DNA of 64,000 nucleotides from Caproicibacterium amylolyticum (GCF_014467055.1 NZ_CP060696.1:2294001-2358000); one strand, 5' to 3'. Positions 36,179 through 45,760 are shown, counted from the stretch's first letter. Numbers and translations: made by a program. Notes: generated from the sequence alone by a model not told the origin.

Positions 36179-36343
36179 TCACGATAGTTTCAGCCTGTCA
36201 ACAAGGTTATCTGACTTGTAACAACGGATTACGCTTTTGTAAACAGCCTTCTTTTGTGATTTTGCTGGATGTTCATTAAACCACTTCCGGAGGGCTTCTT
36301 TCTGCTCTTCAAAAGTACCATCAAGTTTTAAACTGTCATCCAC
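36179..36343 (-). CDS. Small basic protein of unknown function (54 aa)
   Basis: A short open frame with a very strong ribosome site (AAGGAGGAATTTTTTCA) before a GTG start. The product begins VDDSLKLDGTFEEQ and ends YKSDNLVDRLKLS. It is highly charged, predicted helical, and has no signal or membrane segment. I do not recognise a family. It lies between the GH1 gene (69 bases upstream on the same strand) and the GDSL-like gene and has a hairpin just after it. The palindrome ACTATCGTGATAGT covers its stop codon. Confidence 0.6.
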   Translation of the reverse strand: MDDSLKLDGTFEEQKEALRKWFNEHPAKSQKKAVYKSVIRCYKSDNLVDRLKLS

Positions 36344-36411
36344 TGAAAAAATTCCTCCTTAAGTCGCAGAAAACAAAAGTTTTCATCCGGGAGTACACAG
36401 TACGCACCTGT

Positions 36412-37761
36412 TTACAGATTCTCTCCGTTTTCCGCAATAATTTTGCGGTAGTCGTAAAAACTGTCCTTTGGTGTACGCTTCTGTGTTGCAAAGTCGACGT
36501 AAATTAAGCCAAAGCGCTCATCATAGCCGCGCGCCCACTCAAAGTTGTCCATCAGACTCCAGTGGAAGTAAGCACGCACATCCGTGCCGTCCTCCACGCA
36601 GCACCGCAGCTGACGCAGGTAACGGTGAATAAAGTCAATACGGTTGGGGTCGTGTACCTTACCGTCCAGTGAAACCGCATCGTGACAGGACATTCCGTTC
36701 TCGGTGATAACAATCGGTGTTTTATAGCGTTCGTACAGGAACTTCGGTACCCAGTAAAGGCTTTCCGGGGTCACCGGCCAATCGATTGCGGTACGTGGAA
36801 AACCCGCCGGACGCGGTACACATTTATAGCCGCCCTTTCCGTCTGCTTTCACTGGTACAGAATTGTAAATATTCTGGCCGTAAAAATCAAGTGGCTGGGA
36901 AATCAGCTTTAAATCATCCGTGCCAATCTGCGGCATATTTTCACCCATAACCTTAACTCCCTGCTCCGGGTAACAGCCCAACAGCACCGGGTCACTCCAC
37001 CAGCTGACGGAAAAGGTCCACCGCTGCGGCACATCAAAGGTTGCCTGCCGTGCAGCTGCAATGTCCTCAGCACTCTCCGTTGCCGGATAAAAGCTGGAAC
37101 CAGTGGGGGCATAGCCTATCTGCACATCGGAAATCACTTCCCGCAGTACCTGCACCGCTCTGCCGTGCGCCAGCAGTACATTGTGTGCCATCTGCAGGGT
37201 GTCTTTGCGGCTGCAGTGCAGGCCCGGCGCGTGCTCGCCAGTATCATAACCCAAACCAATAAAGCACTGCGGCTCGTTCAGCGTGAAAAAGTGTTTGATT
37301 TTTCCGCCAAGCCGCTTTGCGACCACACGGGTGTACTCCGCAAACCATGCCGGACTTTCCGGATTCAGCCAACCGCCCCTGCGGTGCAATGCATACGGGT
37401 ACTCCCAGTGGTAAAGGGTGGCATAGGGCGTAATGCCGTTTTGCAGCAGTTCATCCGCCAGTTCCTCGTAAAAGCGCAGACCGGCTTCGTTTACTTTTCC
37501 GGTGCCGTCCGGCAGAATACGCGGCCAGCTGATGGAAAAGCGGTACGCCTGAATGCCCAGCTGCTTCATCAGCTGCACATCTTCCCGAAAGCGGTGGTAA
37601 TGGTCACAGGCGGTGTCGCCGGTGTGCCCGTCAAAAACATTGCCGGGGCGGTGGCAAAACTCATCCCATACGGACAGACCGCGTCCGCCTTCATTCCAGG
37701 CTCCTTCAATCTGATACGCCGCTGTTGCCGCGCCCCAGAGAAAATCTTTTTGAAACGCCAT
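36412..37761 (-). CDS. Beta-glucosidase, glycoside hydrolase family 1
   Basis: Hydrolyses beta-linked gluco-oligosaccharides such as cellobiose in the cytoplasm. 449 residues, a single GH1 barrel. The acid/base is Glu163 in FTLNEPQ and the nucleophile Glu354 in VITENGMS. The N-terminal signature FLWGAATAAYQIEGAWNEGG is present. The ATG at 37761 fits family length; a TTG at 37785 would lack a good site. Transcribed divergently from the HTH-less LacI-like gene. Activity on glucomannan-derived disaccharides would complement the mannan locus; this is inferred. Confidence 0.94.
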   Translation of the reverse strand: MAFQKDFLWGAATAAYQIEGAWNEGGRGLSVWDEFCHRPGNVFDGHTGDTACDHYHRFREDVQLMKQLGIQAYRFSISWPRILPDGTGKVNEAGLRFYEELADELLQNGITPYATLYHWEYPYALHRRGGWLNPESPAWFAEYTRVVAKRLGGKIKHFFTLNEPQCFIGLGYDTGEHAPGLHCSRKDTLQMAHNVLLAHGRAVQVLREVISDVQIGYAPTGSSFYPATESAEDIAAARQATFDVPQRWTFSVSWWSDPVLLGCYPEQGVKVMGENMPQIGTDDLKLISQPLDFYGQNIYNSVPVKADGKGGYKCVPRPAGFPRTAIDWPVTPESLYWVPKFLYERYKTPIVITENGMSCHDAVSLDGKVHDPNRIDFIHRYLRQLRCCVEDGTDVRAYFHWSLMDNFEWARGYDERFGLIYVDFATQKRTPKDSFYDYRKIIAENGENL

Positions 37762-37860
37762 ATGTAAACAAACCCCTTTTTTCAATTTCCAGTACTATTA
37801 TGATTGTAGCGAAATCCGCACGCAGATGCAAGCGGCTTGGCAGAAATATTGCGCTTTTTT

Positions 37861-37889
37861 AAGACACCACCGCTGTTTTGTGCTATACT
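37861..37889 (+). promoter_or_regulatory. Promoter of the HTH-less LacI-like gene
   Basis: AAGACA (37861-37866), 17 bases, then TATACT (37884-37889) with an extended TGC before it. It lies 44 bases upstream of the ATG. Confidence 0.55.
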
Positions 37890-37932
37890 TGTGCTGTATG
37901 TTTATTATTCTAGCAGCAAGAGAGGACTTCGC

Positions 37933-38793
37933 ATGGGAACCACAACAAATGAACTTGAAGGAACACAAGCCTCGGCAGAAAATCCAATTATCCACATCGG
38001 CGCGGTTATTCCAAACCTACGCAGCAACTACCTTTCCCGCCTGCTGAATGCCGCTGTGCTGCAGGCAGAGCAGCACAACTGCCGCATCAGCGTTGCGCTG
38101 CACAACAAAGACCCCAAGGAGGAGCTTCGCCTGATTCGCAGCATGGTCGCTGACGGCGCGCGTGCGCTGCTTCTCTGTCCGATCAATCAGGGAACAAAAT
38201 TTGAAATGTTTCTGAAAGACCTGCCCATCCCCACTGTTACAGTGGGAAATTACATTTCAGCGGACTTTCCATTCATTTCGTCGGATGAAAAGCAAGCTGC
38301 CATTGACGCGGTTGCACTTCTTGTTTCCAAAGGCTACCAAAAGCTCATTTTTGTCTGCCCACAGCTTTCCGTGCGTGAACATGAAAATATCCATACACAC
38401 GAGCAGCGCACTTACGGCTTTATTGACGCAACCCACAAAAAGAATGTGGAAGCCATTATTGTCAGCTCCAGCGGCTATCTGGAGGAACTGGACATGGTGC
38501 TGAAAAATGAGGGACCCCGCACCGCTGTGCTTGCTTCCGGTGATACACGTGCGCTGCAGATCATGCAGCACCTGCTGAAAAAGGGGATGCGGATTCCGCA
38601 GGACATTGGCGTTATGGGCTTTGGCAACATTGACTGCCTGCAGTACATCCACCCCTCTCTCGCCACTGTTTCGCGTGACCTGGAAGAAGCCGGTCAGGCG
38701 GCAGCGGACATCCTGCTGAACATTATCAATGGCAGCCCTGCACCTGCCGAAACACTGCTGCCCTGCAAAGCACTGGACGGTGGCTCCATCTAA
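37933..38793 (+). CDS. LacI-type effector-binding protein lacking the DNA-binding domain
   Basis: A 286-residue protein that aligns by pattern with the ligand domain of LacI/PurR repressors: IIHIGAVIPNLRSNYLSRLL, then DIGVMGFGNIDCLQYIHPSL and TVSRDLEEAGQAAADILLN. No helix-turn-helix precedes it: the start MGTTTNELEGTQ has GAGAGGAC before it, and the upstream sequence is a promoter with no in-frame HTH. It also lacks a signal peptide, so it is cytoplasmic and not a transport binding protein. It lies next to GH1. It may sense sugar and act through a partner, or be a remnant; unknown. Confidence 0.75.
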   Translation: MGTTTNELEGTQASAENPIIHIGAVIPNLRSNYLSRLLNAAVLQAEQHNCRISVALHNKDPKEELRLIRSMVADGARALLLCPINQGTKFEMFLKDLPIPTVTVGNYISADFPFISSDEKQAAIDAVALLVSKGYQKLIFVCPQLSVREHENIHTHEQRTYGFIDATHKKNVEAIIVSSSGYLEELDMVLKNEGPRTAVLASGDTRALQIMQHLLKKGMRIPQDIGVMGFGNIDCLQYIHPSLATVSRDLEEAGQAAADILLNIINGSPAPAETLLPCKALDGGSI

Positions 38794-38801
38794 CACAAAA
38801 G

Positions 38802-38837
38802 CAGCGGCAGTGCAAGGACTCTGCCGCTGCTTTTTTA
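38802..38837. terminator. Bidirectional terminator
   Basis: AAAGCAGCGGCAG pairs with CTGCCGCTGCTTT around a ten-base loop; T-runs on both strands serve the LacI-like gene and the convergent GGDEF gene. Confidence 0.88.
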
Positions 38838-39950
38838 CTGACTTTCTTTCTGCCAGTATGAAATTCTGTTCCGGCCGGATTTTTTGGATGTATAAAGCGC
38901 ATGGTCGGCACGGTCCACCTGCTGCATCCAGTCATCCGCTTTCTGCGGAACCTGCGTACAAACCCCTAAGCTGATGGTAACGATATCTCCGTTCATTGGA
39001 ATTGCTTCCCGCCGCACAGCATGCAGCAATTTTTCGGCATAATGCTGTACTGCCTGTTCATTTACACGGTGTATCACTGAAATGAATTCTTCTCCGCCAA
39101 AACGGGCAAGAAAAGCACCGTGCTGCTTTGCAGTCGATTTCATCGCCCGCGATACTCTCTGCAGACAGTTGTCCCCCGCAAGATGTCCATAGCTGTCATT
39201 GTACAGTTTAAAGTGGTCGATATTCATCATGATAATTCCACAAAGTGAACGCTCGCTGCAGCATTGTTCATAAGTTTGCGTAATGTGCAAATCAAATCCG
39301 CGGCGGTTGGAAAGTGCTGTCAGTTCATCGTGCTCACTAACATATTCCAGTTCATACTGCATACGAGTTTCGCGAATATGCAAATCCTGAATTAGAAAAG
39401 AAGCGACACACCCAAAAATACTTGCTGTTACCGTACATGGGATATCGTAATACAGTGCGGCAGGTGTTTTTACCAAGCAGGCCGCCACCAAAAAGATCGT
39501 CTCTAAAAAAAGCATTTCAAAATTCAGCGATTTATAGGGCAGGAAAAATATAATATTCATCAGCAAGTAGCCTAAGGGGAAAAACGTAGCCGGCTGGCTG
39601 GGGAAAGGCACCACACTGATGATAATAAAAAACGACATTACAAGCAATATGAATTCGTGGCAAAGCTGCTGCACCTTCTGTAACGACGGAGGTGTATTTC
39701 TTCTGGAACAAATCCAAAGGCTGATTCCTGCAAAAACCGCTGTGTAAACCAAATAAATACCAAATAGTTCGGCATTATGCAAAGCAATCGCAAACCAGAT
39801 TCCATAACCTACAAACAAAATCAGCGTTGCAACACACAAATGCACCAGCTGCTGCCAATTTTCTTTGCGGATTCTTTCCTTTGTATGCATATGTGAAAAA
39901 CAAAATTTGCTTTCCGCTAAAAAATTTTTGTAAACAGAAAAAAGTGTCAC
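38835..39950 (-). CDS. Membrane-bound diguanylate cyclase (GGEEF)
   Basis: Membrane signalling protein of about 371 residues that makes cyclic di-GMP. The N-terminal half has about six hydrophobic segments (VATLILFVGYGIWFAIAL onward). The C-terminal GGDEF domain has LTALSNRRGFD and the active site ARFGGEEFISV. The RxxD inhibitory site is replaced by KQHG, so no product inhibition through that site is expected. The GTG at 39950 follows AGGGGGG; an ATG at 39890 is an alternative but lacks a ribosome site. Input signal unknown. Confidence 0.85.
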   Translation of the reverse strand: MTLFSVYKNFLAESKFCFSHMHTKERIRKENWQQLVHLCVATLILFVGYGIWFAIALHNAELFGIYLVYTAVFAGISLWICSRRNTPPSLQKVQQLCHEFILLVMSFFIIISVVPFPSQPATFFPLGYLLMNIIFFLPYKSLNFEMLFLETIFLVAACLVKTPAALYYDIPCTVTASIFGCVASFLIQDLHIRETRMQYELEYVSEHDELTALSNRRGFDLHITQTYEQCCSERSLCGIIMMNIDHFKLYNDSYGHLAGDNCLQRVSRAMKSTAKQHGAFLARFGGEEFISVIHRVNEQAVQHYAEKLLHAVRREAIPMNGDIVTISLGVCTQVPQKADDWMQQVDRADHALYTSKKSGRNRISYWQKESQ

Positions 39951-40110
39951 GTCCGCCGCCCCCCTGCAACTGTCAGACGAACCCCGCAGTCCATCTGTTT
40001 TTCGTTATTTTTTCACTGATATGGTGAGTATATCACATTCATATACATTCAGCAAAATGTTTTTTACGGCGAATCCTTTGGTCAAAAGTAAATTTGCACA
40101 GAAAGCGTTG

Positions 40111-40147
40111 AAAAAACCGGCCTGCGCACACCGCGCGCCAGCCGGCT
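40111..40147 (-). terminator. Terminator after the FliD-like gene
   Basis: Minus strand: GAGCCGGC and GCCGGTT with inner GCGC pairing, then TTTTTT. Confidence 0.78.
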
Positions 40148-40165
40148 CATATCTTCTAAAGCAAG

Positions 40166-41458
40166 TTAAATCTGCACATTTACAAATGAACTAAAATCCT
40201 CCGTCAAACTATACCGCTGGGCCTGCTTCGGTGCAGCGTATATCCCATAAGGCTGCTCAAACTGTAAAAGGTTTTCCGCCCAGTCCACCAGACTGCGGGA
40301 GGGCATCTCCAGCCCCTGTGCTGCACGCTTTTGCACAGCCGCCGCCAAACCACGGCTGCCGCTGATGACTGACTCTGTCAGTTCCGGACAGGCAGCGTAC
40401 TGCTGCAAAAAGGCATTGCGGTCAGCGTGCAAAGTCCCGTCTTCTGCCACGGTGATTCCCACCCGCTGCAAAGACTGTTCCGGCACCAAAATACGCCGCA
40501 TATTCTGTGCCTGCATTCGTACACCGGTCCCCATTTCAATGTAGCTTTGTAAAAAGTGCAAAGCGTGATTGTAAGCCGCTGTCATCTTTTCCAGATGGTC
40601 TGCCGCCTTACTGCTGTCTGTACCTACTTGAACAAGTGCAGTTCCGGCTGCTTTCAGCTGCACTGTAATCCGGTAGTCGTCCAGATTCACTTCGTTGCTG
40701 TCCGTCACAACTGTTTTTCCATTCAACTGATAAACCGCATCCTGTGCTGCAGCAGCAGGAACATTCAGCCCGGCAGATTCCGCAAAAGTGCCGGACACCA
40801 AAAATTCGGCAGCCGCACCCATCTCATTGGCTTTTATCTGTAAAGAAACCTGTGTGTTGTGCTCCAGTACCGCAGCAGTGACCGCAATATCCGCTGCATT
40901 GATTTTTTCCACAGCCTGTCGCAAAACATCCGCATTTGTATTTGCGCCGGCATAATCGCTTAAGTCGACAGACACGCCGCCGAAGCTGGTAAGTATGCGC
41001 AGTGAACCACCCGCCGCAAGGGTGTTTTCCGCATTTCCCTGCCAGCTGTGGGAAACATTGCGCTGCGTCTGCGCAGTTCGCCGCACCGTAAGCACATAAT
41101 TGGTGTGCGCCGCAGTCTGCCAGCGTGCAGCGGCCTGTGCCACCGCAGGGTCGGAGGAACGCACCTCCAGACCTGCGCCACCATCTGCCAATGCCCGCTT
41201 TGCCGCCACTTTTACGATGTTCATTTCCGCCGTATAACGGCGCATAAAAGTGTCCGCATCGGTGTCTAAACTGGAAATTTCCCCGTCCGCACCGGAGATT
41301 GCTGAAAAGCTCTTTGCCTTTTGCTTGCTAAAACGCTTTTTAAATGCATCCTGCATGTTTTGATTGTTTGCCGCCGCAGTTGCGGCAAACTGCTGATAGG
41401 TGCCATCCGCAATACGGCCCCATCCACTCATGGAAGTGATTCCCTTCATTCCACTCAT
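40166..41458 (-). CDS. FliD-like flagellar cap protein
   Basis: A 430-residue protein without signal peptide. The middle and C-terminal parts resemble the flagellar filament cap FliD: YVLTVRRTAQTQRNVSHSW (FliD_N-like), then AQDAVYQLNGKTVV and MTAAYNHALHFLQSY (the DAxFxxNG and AYN...L patterns), and ISGSRGLAAAVQ near the end. Coiled-coil tails expected for FliD are less clear. AAGGGGAT precedes the ATG at 41458. No other flagellar gene lies nearby, but a chemoreceptor and CheW follow within 4 kb, so it may be a real motility part. Distant homology makes this moderate. Confidence 0.6.
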   Translation of the reverse strand: MSGMKGITSMSGWGRIADGTYQQFAATAAANNQNMQDAFKKRFSKQKAKSFSAISGADGEISSLDTDADTFMRRYTAEMNIVKVAAKRALADGGAGLEVRSSDPAVAQAAARWQTAAHTNYVLTVRRTAQTQRNVSHSWQGNAENTLAAGGSLRILTSFGGVSVDLSDYAGANTNADVLRQAVEKINAADIAVTAAVLEHNTQVSLQIKANEMGAAAEFLVSGTFAESAGLNVPAAAAQDAVYQLNGKTVVTDSNEVNLDDYRITVQLKAAGTALVQVGTDSSKAADHLEKMTAAYNHALHFLQSYIEMGTGVRMQAQNMRRILVPEQSLQRVGITVAEDGTLHADRNAFLQQYAACPELTESVISGSRGLAAAVQKRAAQGLEMPSRSLVDWAENLLQFEQPYGIYAAPKQAQRYSLTEDFSSFVNVQI

Positions 41459-41761
41459 AAATATATCCCCTTTTTGCAATTTGGGGCTCAGGTTCCGTCC
41501 CGAGTCACGTCCAGAAGCTTTAAATGACGTTTCTACTTAAAGTAACGAAATTTGCATCATATTTTGTTCCTAACCATCCTGACTGTATTTTCGCATTTTC
41601 TTTATATTTTGAAACGATTCTGAGGCGATTTCGAGGAAAATTTTTCAAATGAAATTTGTAGATTTTTTGTCCATTCTTACGAACCAAGCTTTGTTTTGGA
41701 CAGACCGCCGATTCTGCAGTATAATTCAACTGAAAATACAAACGCATTTCGGAGGCAAAAT

Positions 41762-42172
41762 GTGAAAGAGAATCCCAAGTCCAATTTCGTTGTGCTGCAA
41801 ACACCCATCGGCCGCATCTGTGTAGGCACTGCCCTACCGTATCCCTGCACACAGAAACCTGCTGTTCAATACAATTCCGACGGCACTCTTGTAAAAATCA
41901 TCACCGCCTCCAGCCAGATCAAGCTGCTGGAAAAGGACGTAGAAAGTATTTTTGCACCGTCTCTATACCAAAACTGCATGGAGCCGGAAAAAATCGAGAT
42001 TCTGCCGCTTACATTGGAATTTTTCCCCAAAAATCAGCTGCGAATTTCAACACGCTACACAAAAAAGGAAGTTAACATCTGCGCCTGCCGGTTCAGCACC
42101 GCTGATTGGCAGGCGGCATTTCACACAACGGACTGTGTCCACTGCACAAACTGCGGACGCTGTGGCTGGTAA
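41762..42172 (+). CDS. Small protein with C-terminal CxxCxxCxxC tail
   Basis: A 136-residue protein of unknown function, with GTG start after CGGAGGC. The body is mostly beta-like (FVVLQTPIGRICVGT). The last residues carry four evenly spaced cysteines (125, 128, 131, 134) in CVHCTNCGRC, and a CAC pair lies just before. This spacing could hold a 4Fe-4S cluster or zinc, though the usual proline after the last cysteine is missing. It is divergent from the FliD-like gene and convergent with the chemoreceptor. I do not recognise a family. Confidence 0.65.
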   Translation: MKENPKSNFVVLQTPIGRICVGTALPYPCTQKPAVQYNSDGTLVKIITASSQIKLLEKDVESIFAPSLYQNCMEPEKIEILPLTLEFFPKNQLRISTRYTKKEVNICACRFSTADWQAAFHTTDCVHCTNCGRCGW

Positions 42173-42175
42173 CAC

Positions 42176-42226
42176 AAAAAGGCACCGGGAGACGCTTGAA
42201 TTAGAAGCGTTCCCGATGCCTTTTTC
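42176..42226. terminator. Bidirectional terminator
   Basis: AAAAAGGCACCGGGA pairs with TCCCGATGCCTTTTT, with an inner ACGCTT/AAGCGT stem. It serves the small cysteine-tailed gene and the convergent chemoreceptor gene. Confidence 0.85.
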
Positions 42227-42235
42227 AATTCTGCA

Positions 42236-44077
42236 TCAATATTTATCATGTACACTGTATGTACTTGGAGCACTGTAACTGCTGATATCTTCAAAGCTGT
42301 CTTCATCGGCATCATCTGTTGCCGATGAAGGCGGTGCACTGTCCACTGTGGAAGGTACCGTGTTAGAATTCTGCTGCAGTGCTGCGTCTGCATTACCTTT
42401 CAGCCTGAATTTTGAAACCAGATTCTTCAGCAGCTGAGCCTGTCCGGAAAGCTCTTCGCTGGCGGCGGCAGATTCTTCTGCAGTTGCGGTGTTGGTCTGT
42501 ATCACATTGGAAATTTGCCCCACACCCTGTGTAACCTGCTCGATCGCTGTGGCCTGCTCATTGGAAGCATCTGCAATGCGGCGGATACCGTCTGTGACTT
42601 CTTCCGTACCTGTGACCACTTCTGTCAGGGACTGCGCGGTTTCGCCCGCAATTTCAGAGCCGTGTTTCACTGCTGTCAGCGATGTCTGAATCAGCTGGGA
42701 AGTACTCTTGGAAGCTTCTGCCGATTTGCCTGCCAGATTGCGCACCTCATCCGCAACCACTGCAAAACCTCTGCCGGCTGCACCCGCACGTGCTGCTTCT
42801 ATTGCAGCGTTCAGCGCCAATATGTTGGTCTGAGATGCAATATCCTCAATGGCCTTAATGATTTTTCCTATTTTCGCGGAACTATTACTAATATCATGCA
42901 TAGCAGTAATCATTTCCTGCATTTGCTGATTGCTTTCCCGCATTTTTTCGCTCATATCCTGCACCTTACCGCTGGCTTCATGTGCATAGGAAGCATTATC
43001 TTTGACATGCTCGGAAATATCATTAATCGTAGCGGCAAGTTCTTCCGCAGAAGAAGCCTGCTCGGTTGTTCCCTGCGAAAGATCCTGCGCTCCAGAAGAA
43101 ACCTGACCTGCACCGCCTGCAACCTGATCAGCCGCAAGATTAATCTGCCCCATCGTTTGGTTCAGAGAATCTGACAGGTGGTCCAGCGCTTTTTTCACCG
43201 GAGCGAATTCACCCTCATAGTCATATGTAAGCTGGAAAGTCAAATTTCCGTCGGCAATCTCATTCAGCACATTTGTGATTTCCTGAAGGTAATTGCCGTA
43301 ATTTTTCAGCTGTGCGGCTGTCCTGTTGAAGTTTGCCGCCAGCATACCCAGCTCATTTGTGGACTGGTAATCCACAGAAACATCCAGCTTGCCGTCTGCA
43401 ATCTTGCGGGCTGCGCCATCAATTTTTGTGATGGGGCGTGAAATACCCTCAATCGTATAAATGGCAAACGCAAGGCAAACAACAAAGATAATCACATCTG
43501 AACAGAACATCAATTTTTGCGCATTGCTGTACACACTTGTGGCATTATTACTTGCTTGGGTTATCGCATCCTGGTCATACTTCACCAAGCTGTCGCAAAG
43601 CGTGTGCAGGTTTTTGTACTGCGTATAGGAATCATTTGCCATTACCCGCAGTGCATCAGTCGTTTCTTTTGCATTGCTCAGCGTAATCGCATTGTCATGG
43701 ATGCCCAAATAAGCAGTCCAACCGGTCTTAATGTTGCTGACAATTTCCTTATCCTTATCGGACTGTGCAGTCTGGCTGCAAGCAGACAGTTTATTTTCCA
43801 CTGTACTTTTCAGTGTAGCCATCAGCGCTTCGGAGTCCTGCTTGCCGGTTGTAGTTGTTGAACTGACGTGTTTATACTCCTGCAGGCGGAATTCCTTAAT
43901 ATTAGCGTTCAAGTCCTCCACTTGTACAATGGCGTTCATCCACTGATTTGCTATCACTTTTGTGCTGTCGTTCATCTGCATTAGAACTACAAAGGAAATA
44001 ATATTTAGGGCAACCAAAAAAGCGAGCATAGCGGAAACCAAAATAATCAACTTCGTTTTGATTTTCAGGTTTTTCAT
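42236..44077 (-). CDS. Methyl-accepting chemotaxis protein
   Basis: Membrane chemoreceptor of 613 residues. Membrane segments are near 10-33 and 188-208 and enclose a four-helix-bundle type ligand domain. HAMP covers about 209-262. The signalling domain holds the conserved hairpin tip [20 protein letters not shown] and [20 protein letters not shown]. Its ligand is unknown. The gene follows cheW by 32 bases on the same strand, so receptor and coupling protein are co-produced. The ribosome site (AGAAG) is weak. Confidence 0.95.
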   Translation of the reverse strand: MKNLKIKTKLIILVSAMLAFLVALNIISFVVLMQMNDSTKVIANQWMNAIVQVEDLNANIKEFRLQEYKHVSSTTTTGKQDSEALMATLKSTVENKLSACSQTAQSDKDKEIVSNIKTGWTAYLGIHDNAITLSNAKETTDALRVMANDSYTQYKNLHTLCDSLVKYDQDAITQASNNATSVYSNAQKLMFCSDVIIFVVCLAFAIYTIEGISRPITKIDGAARKIADGKLDVSVDYQSTNELGMLAANFNRTAAQLKNYGNYLQEITNVLNEIADGNLTFQLTYDYEGEFAPVKKALDHLSDSLNQTMGQINLAADQVAGGAGQVSSGAQDLSQGTTEQASSAEELAATINDISEHVKDNASYAHEASGKVQDMSEKMRESNQQMQEMITAMHDISNSSAKIGKIIKAIEDIASQTNILALNAAIEAARAGAAGRGFAVVADEVRNLAGKSAEASKSTSQLIQTSLTAVKHGSEIAGETAQSLTEVVTGTEEVTDGIRRIADASNEQATAIEQVTQGVGQISNVIQTNTATAEESAAASEELSGQAQLLKNLVSKFRLKGNADAALQQNSNTVPSTVDSAPPSSATDDADEDSFEDISSYSAPSTYSVHDKY

Positions 44078-44109
44078 AATGCAGGACTTCTCTCTATGAA
44101 ACTTTTTAA

Positions 44110-44619
44110 TTACTGTGCCGTCTGCACCAACGCTTCAAACTCATCCTCACCAAGGATTTTAGCGGTGTTGATGGTCAAAACCAATTTTTCACCCATGTGT
44201 GCCACACCGGTGAGGTACTGATTCACAGTATCGCTGTTAAGTTTCGGCGGCGGAGAAATCTGGTCATCCGCAATGTCTGTAACTTCCTCAACCTCGTCCA
44301 CGATAAAGCCAAAGTAAATGTCGTGCACATTGCAAACGATAATGCAGGTACGGTCGTTGTACTCCTGCTCTGGTTTGCCAAGGCGCAGGCGGACATCAAT
44401 CAGCGGCACAATCGCACCGCGCAGGTTGATGATTCCCTTTGCATAGTAAGGATACTCCGGAATTTCGGTAATCTCCTGCATGCCTACAATCTGTACTACA
44501 TCTTTAATTGGTACACCAAAAAGCTGGCTGTCCGTCCAGAAAGTCAGGTACTTGCCTTTCATTTCATCATTATCAGCCTGTACCGCAATGTTGACTGTTT
44601 CAAAGCTGTCATTTTTCAT
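44110..44619 (-). CDS. cheW: Chemotaxis coupling protein CheW
   Basis: Adaptor of 169 residues linking chemoreceptors to the kinase CheA. The SH3-like CheW fold is marked by [40 protein letters not shown] and [29 protein letters not shown] precedes the ATG. First gene of the cheW-receptor pair; no cheA or cheY is in the window. An AT-rich promoter-like stretch lies at 44,690-44,750. Confidence 0.94.
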   Translation of the reverse strand: MKNDSFETVNIAVQADNDEMKGKYLTFWTDSQLFGVPIKDVVQIVGMQEITEIPEYPYYAKGIINLRGAIVPLIDVRLRLGKPEQEYNDRTCIIVCNVHDIYFGFIVDEVEEVTDIADDQISPPPKLNSDTVNQYLTGVAHMGEKLVLTINTAKILGEDEFEALVQTAQ

Positions 44620-44978
44620 TGTATGTTCTCCTTTTCACTGCTCTGCGAAACCGCATCCGCAGATTTTTAATGCCTGTAGAAAGCAGGCGGATTTCTATGA
44701 TTTATAGATATAGAAATAATATGATACTGACTATATATCTGTTATAATTATACACCGGCAGTCCCAAAAAGTCTACCATTTATAAGAAAAAACACAATTT
44801 CTTTTTCTTTTTGCAGCGATTTTTCGGCAATATTTTCAAAAAGGTGCTGCAGATGCGAAAAAACTTTTGCTATAAAACAGAACTGCAGAATAAACCGCCC
44901 AAAAATCAACCGCTCCGCAAAAAACATTGGCTGCATGAATCAAGCAAAGCTCAGAGGACCGGACTTCTTCCCCGATTA

Positions 44979-45023
44979 CACAACCAAAAGTGGGGCGAAA
45001 ATGCCGCCCCACTTTTGGTTGTG
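44979..45023. repeat. Perfect 18-bp inverted repeat after the uridine kinase gene
   Basis: CACAACCAAAAGTGGGGC pairs with GCCCCACTTTTGGTTGTG around nine bases. It begins 18 bases past the uridine kinase stop (minus strand). It may act as a terminator through its GC core followed by ACTTTT, but there is no proper T-run after the full stem. Confidence 0.65.
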
Positions 45024-45040
45024 CTGTAAGCATTGATGCT

Positions 45041-45676
45041 TTACTGCACACCGGGACCTCGGTGCAGCATGGCGTCCAGCCGGTCAATCAGCATCTGCAG
45101 GGCAACCTGATTTTGGCCGCCCTCCGGAATAATAATATCCGCGTTTTTCTTGCTTGGCTCCACAAACTGCTCATGCATTGGCTTTACCGTATTCATATAC
45201 TGATTAATAACCGAATCCAGACTGCGGCCGCGCTCCTTAACATCGCGCAGCAGGCGGCGGATGAGGCGGATGTCCGCGTCGGTATCCACATACACCTTAA
45301 TATCCATCAGATCCAGCAGTGCCTGATTTTCAAACAAAAGAATGCCTTCCAAGATCACCAGTGGCTTTGGTTCCACATGCACCGTTTCCGTCAGGCGGGT
45401 ATGCTCCACAAAGGAATACTGCGGTCGGTCAATCGGCTCAAAGCTGCGCAGCTTCTGTACATCACGAATCATCAGGTCGGTTTCAAATGCATTGGGGTGG
45501 TCGTAATTCAGCTTTTGGCGTTCTTCCAGTGTCATGTCATCGTGCGGCAGGTAATAGTAATCGTGGGAAAGGATCAGTGCTTCGTCTGTGAAAGCGTCCA
45601 GCAGATTGTTTGCAAGGGTAGTTTTGCCGGAGCCGGTGCCGCCCGCCACGCCGATTACATAAGGGGTTTGTTGCAT
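45041..45676 (-). CDS. udk: Uridine/cytidine kinase
   Basis: Phosphorylates uridine and cytidine for pyrimidine salvage. 211 residues, typical length. The P-loop is GVAGGTGSGKTTLA (about 9-22). LILSHDYYYLPHDDM, YDHPNAFETDLM and VILEGILLFENQAL are udk signatures. A clear promoter stands upstream. It is monocistronic between the suf terminator and the hairpin at 45.0 kb. Confidence 0.95.
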   Translation of the reverse strand: MQQTPYVIGVAGGTGSGKTTLANNLLDAFTDEALILSHDYYYLPHDDMTLEERQKLNYDHPNAFETDLMIRDVQKLRSFEPIDRPQYSFVEHTRLTETVHVEPKPLVILEGILLFENQALLDLMDIKVYVDTDADIRLIRRLLRDVKERGRSLDSVINQYMNTVKPMHEQFVEPSKKNADIIIPEGGQNQVALQMLIDRLDAMLHRGPGVQ

Positions 45677-45724
45677 TGTTCTCCTCCTGAATTTTTTCGG
45701 GATGCCGAAATTCTTTTAAGTTAC

Positions 45725-45753
45725 AGTATACCACATAATATATCCCGATACAA
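45725..45753 (-). promoter_or_regulatory. Promoter of the uridine kinase gene
   Basis: Minus strand TTGTAT (45748-45753), 17 bases, TATACT (45725-45730), 50 bases before the ATG. Confidence 0.65.
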
Positions 45754-45760
45754 CAAAAGC

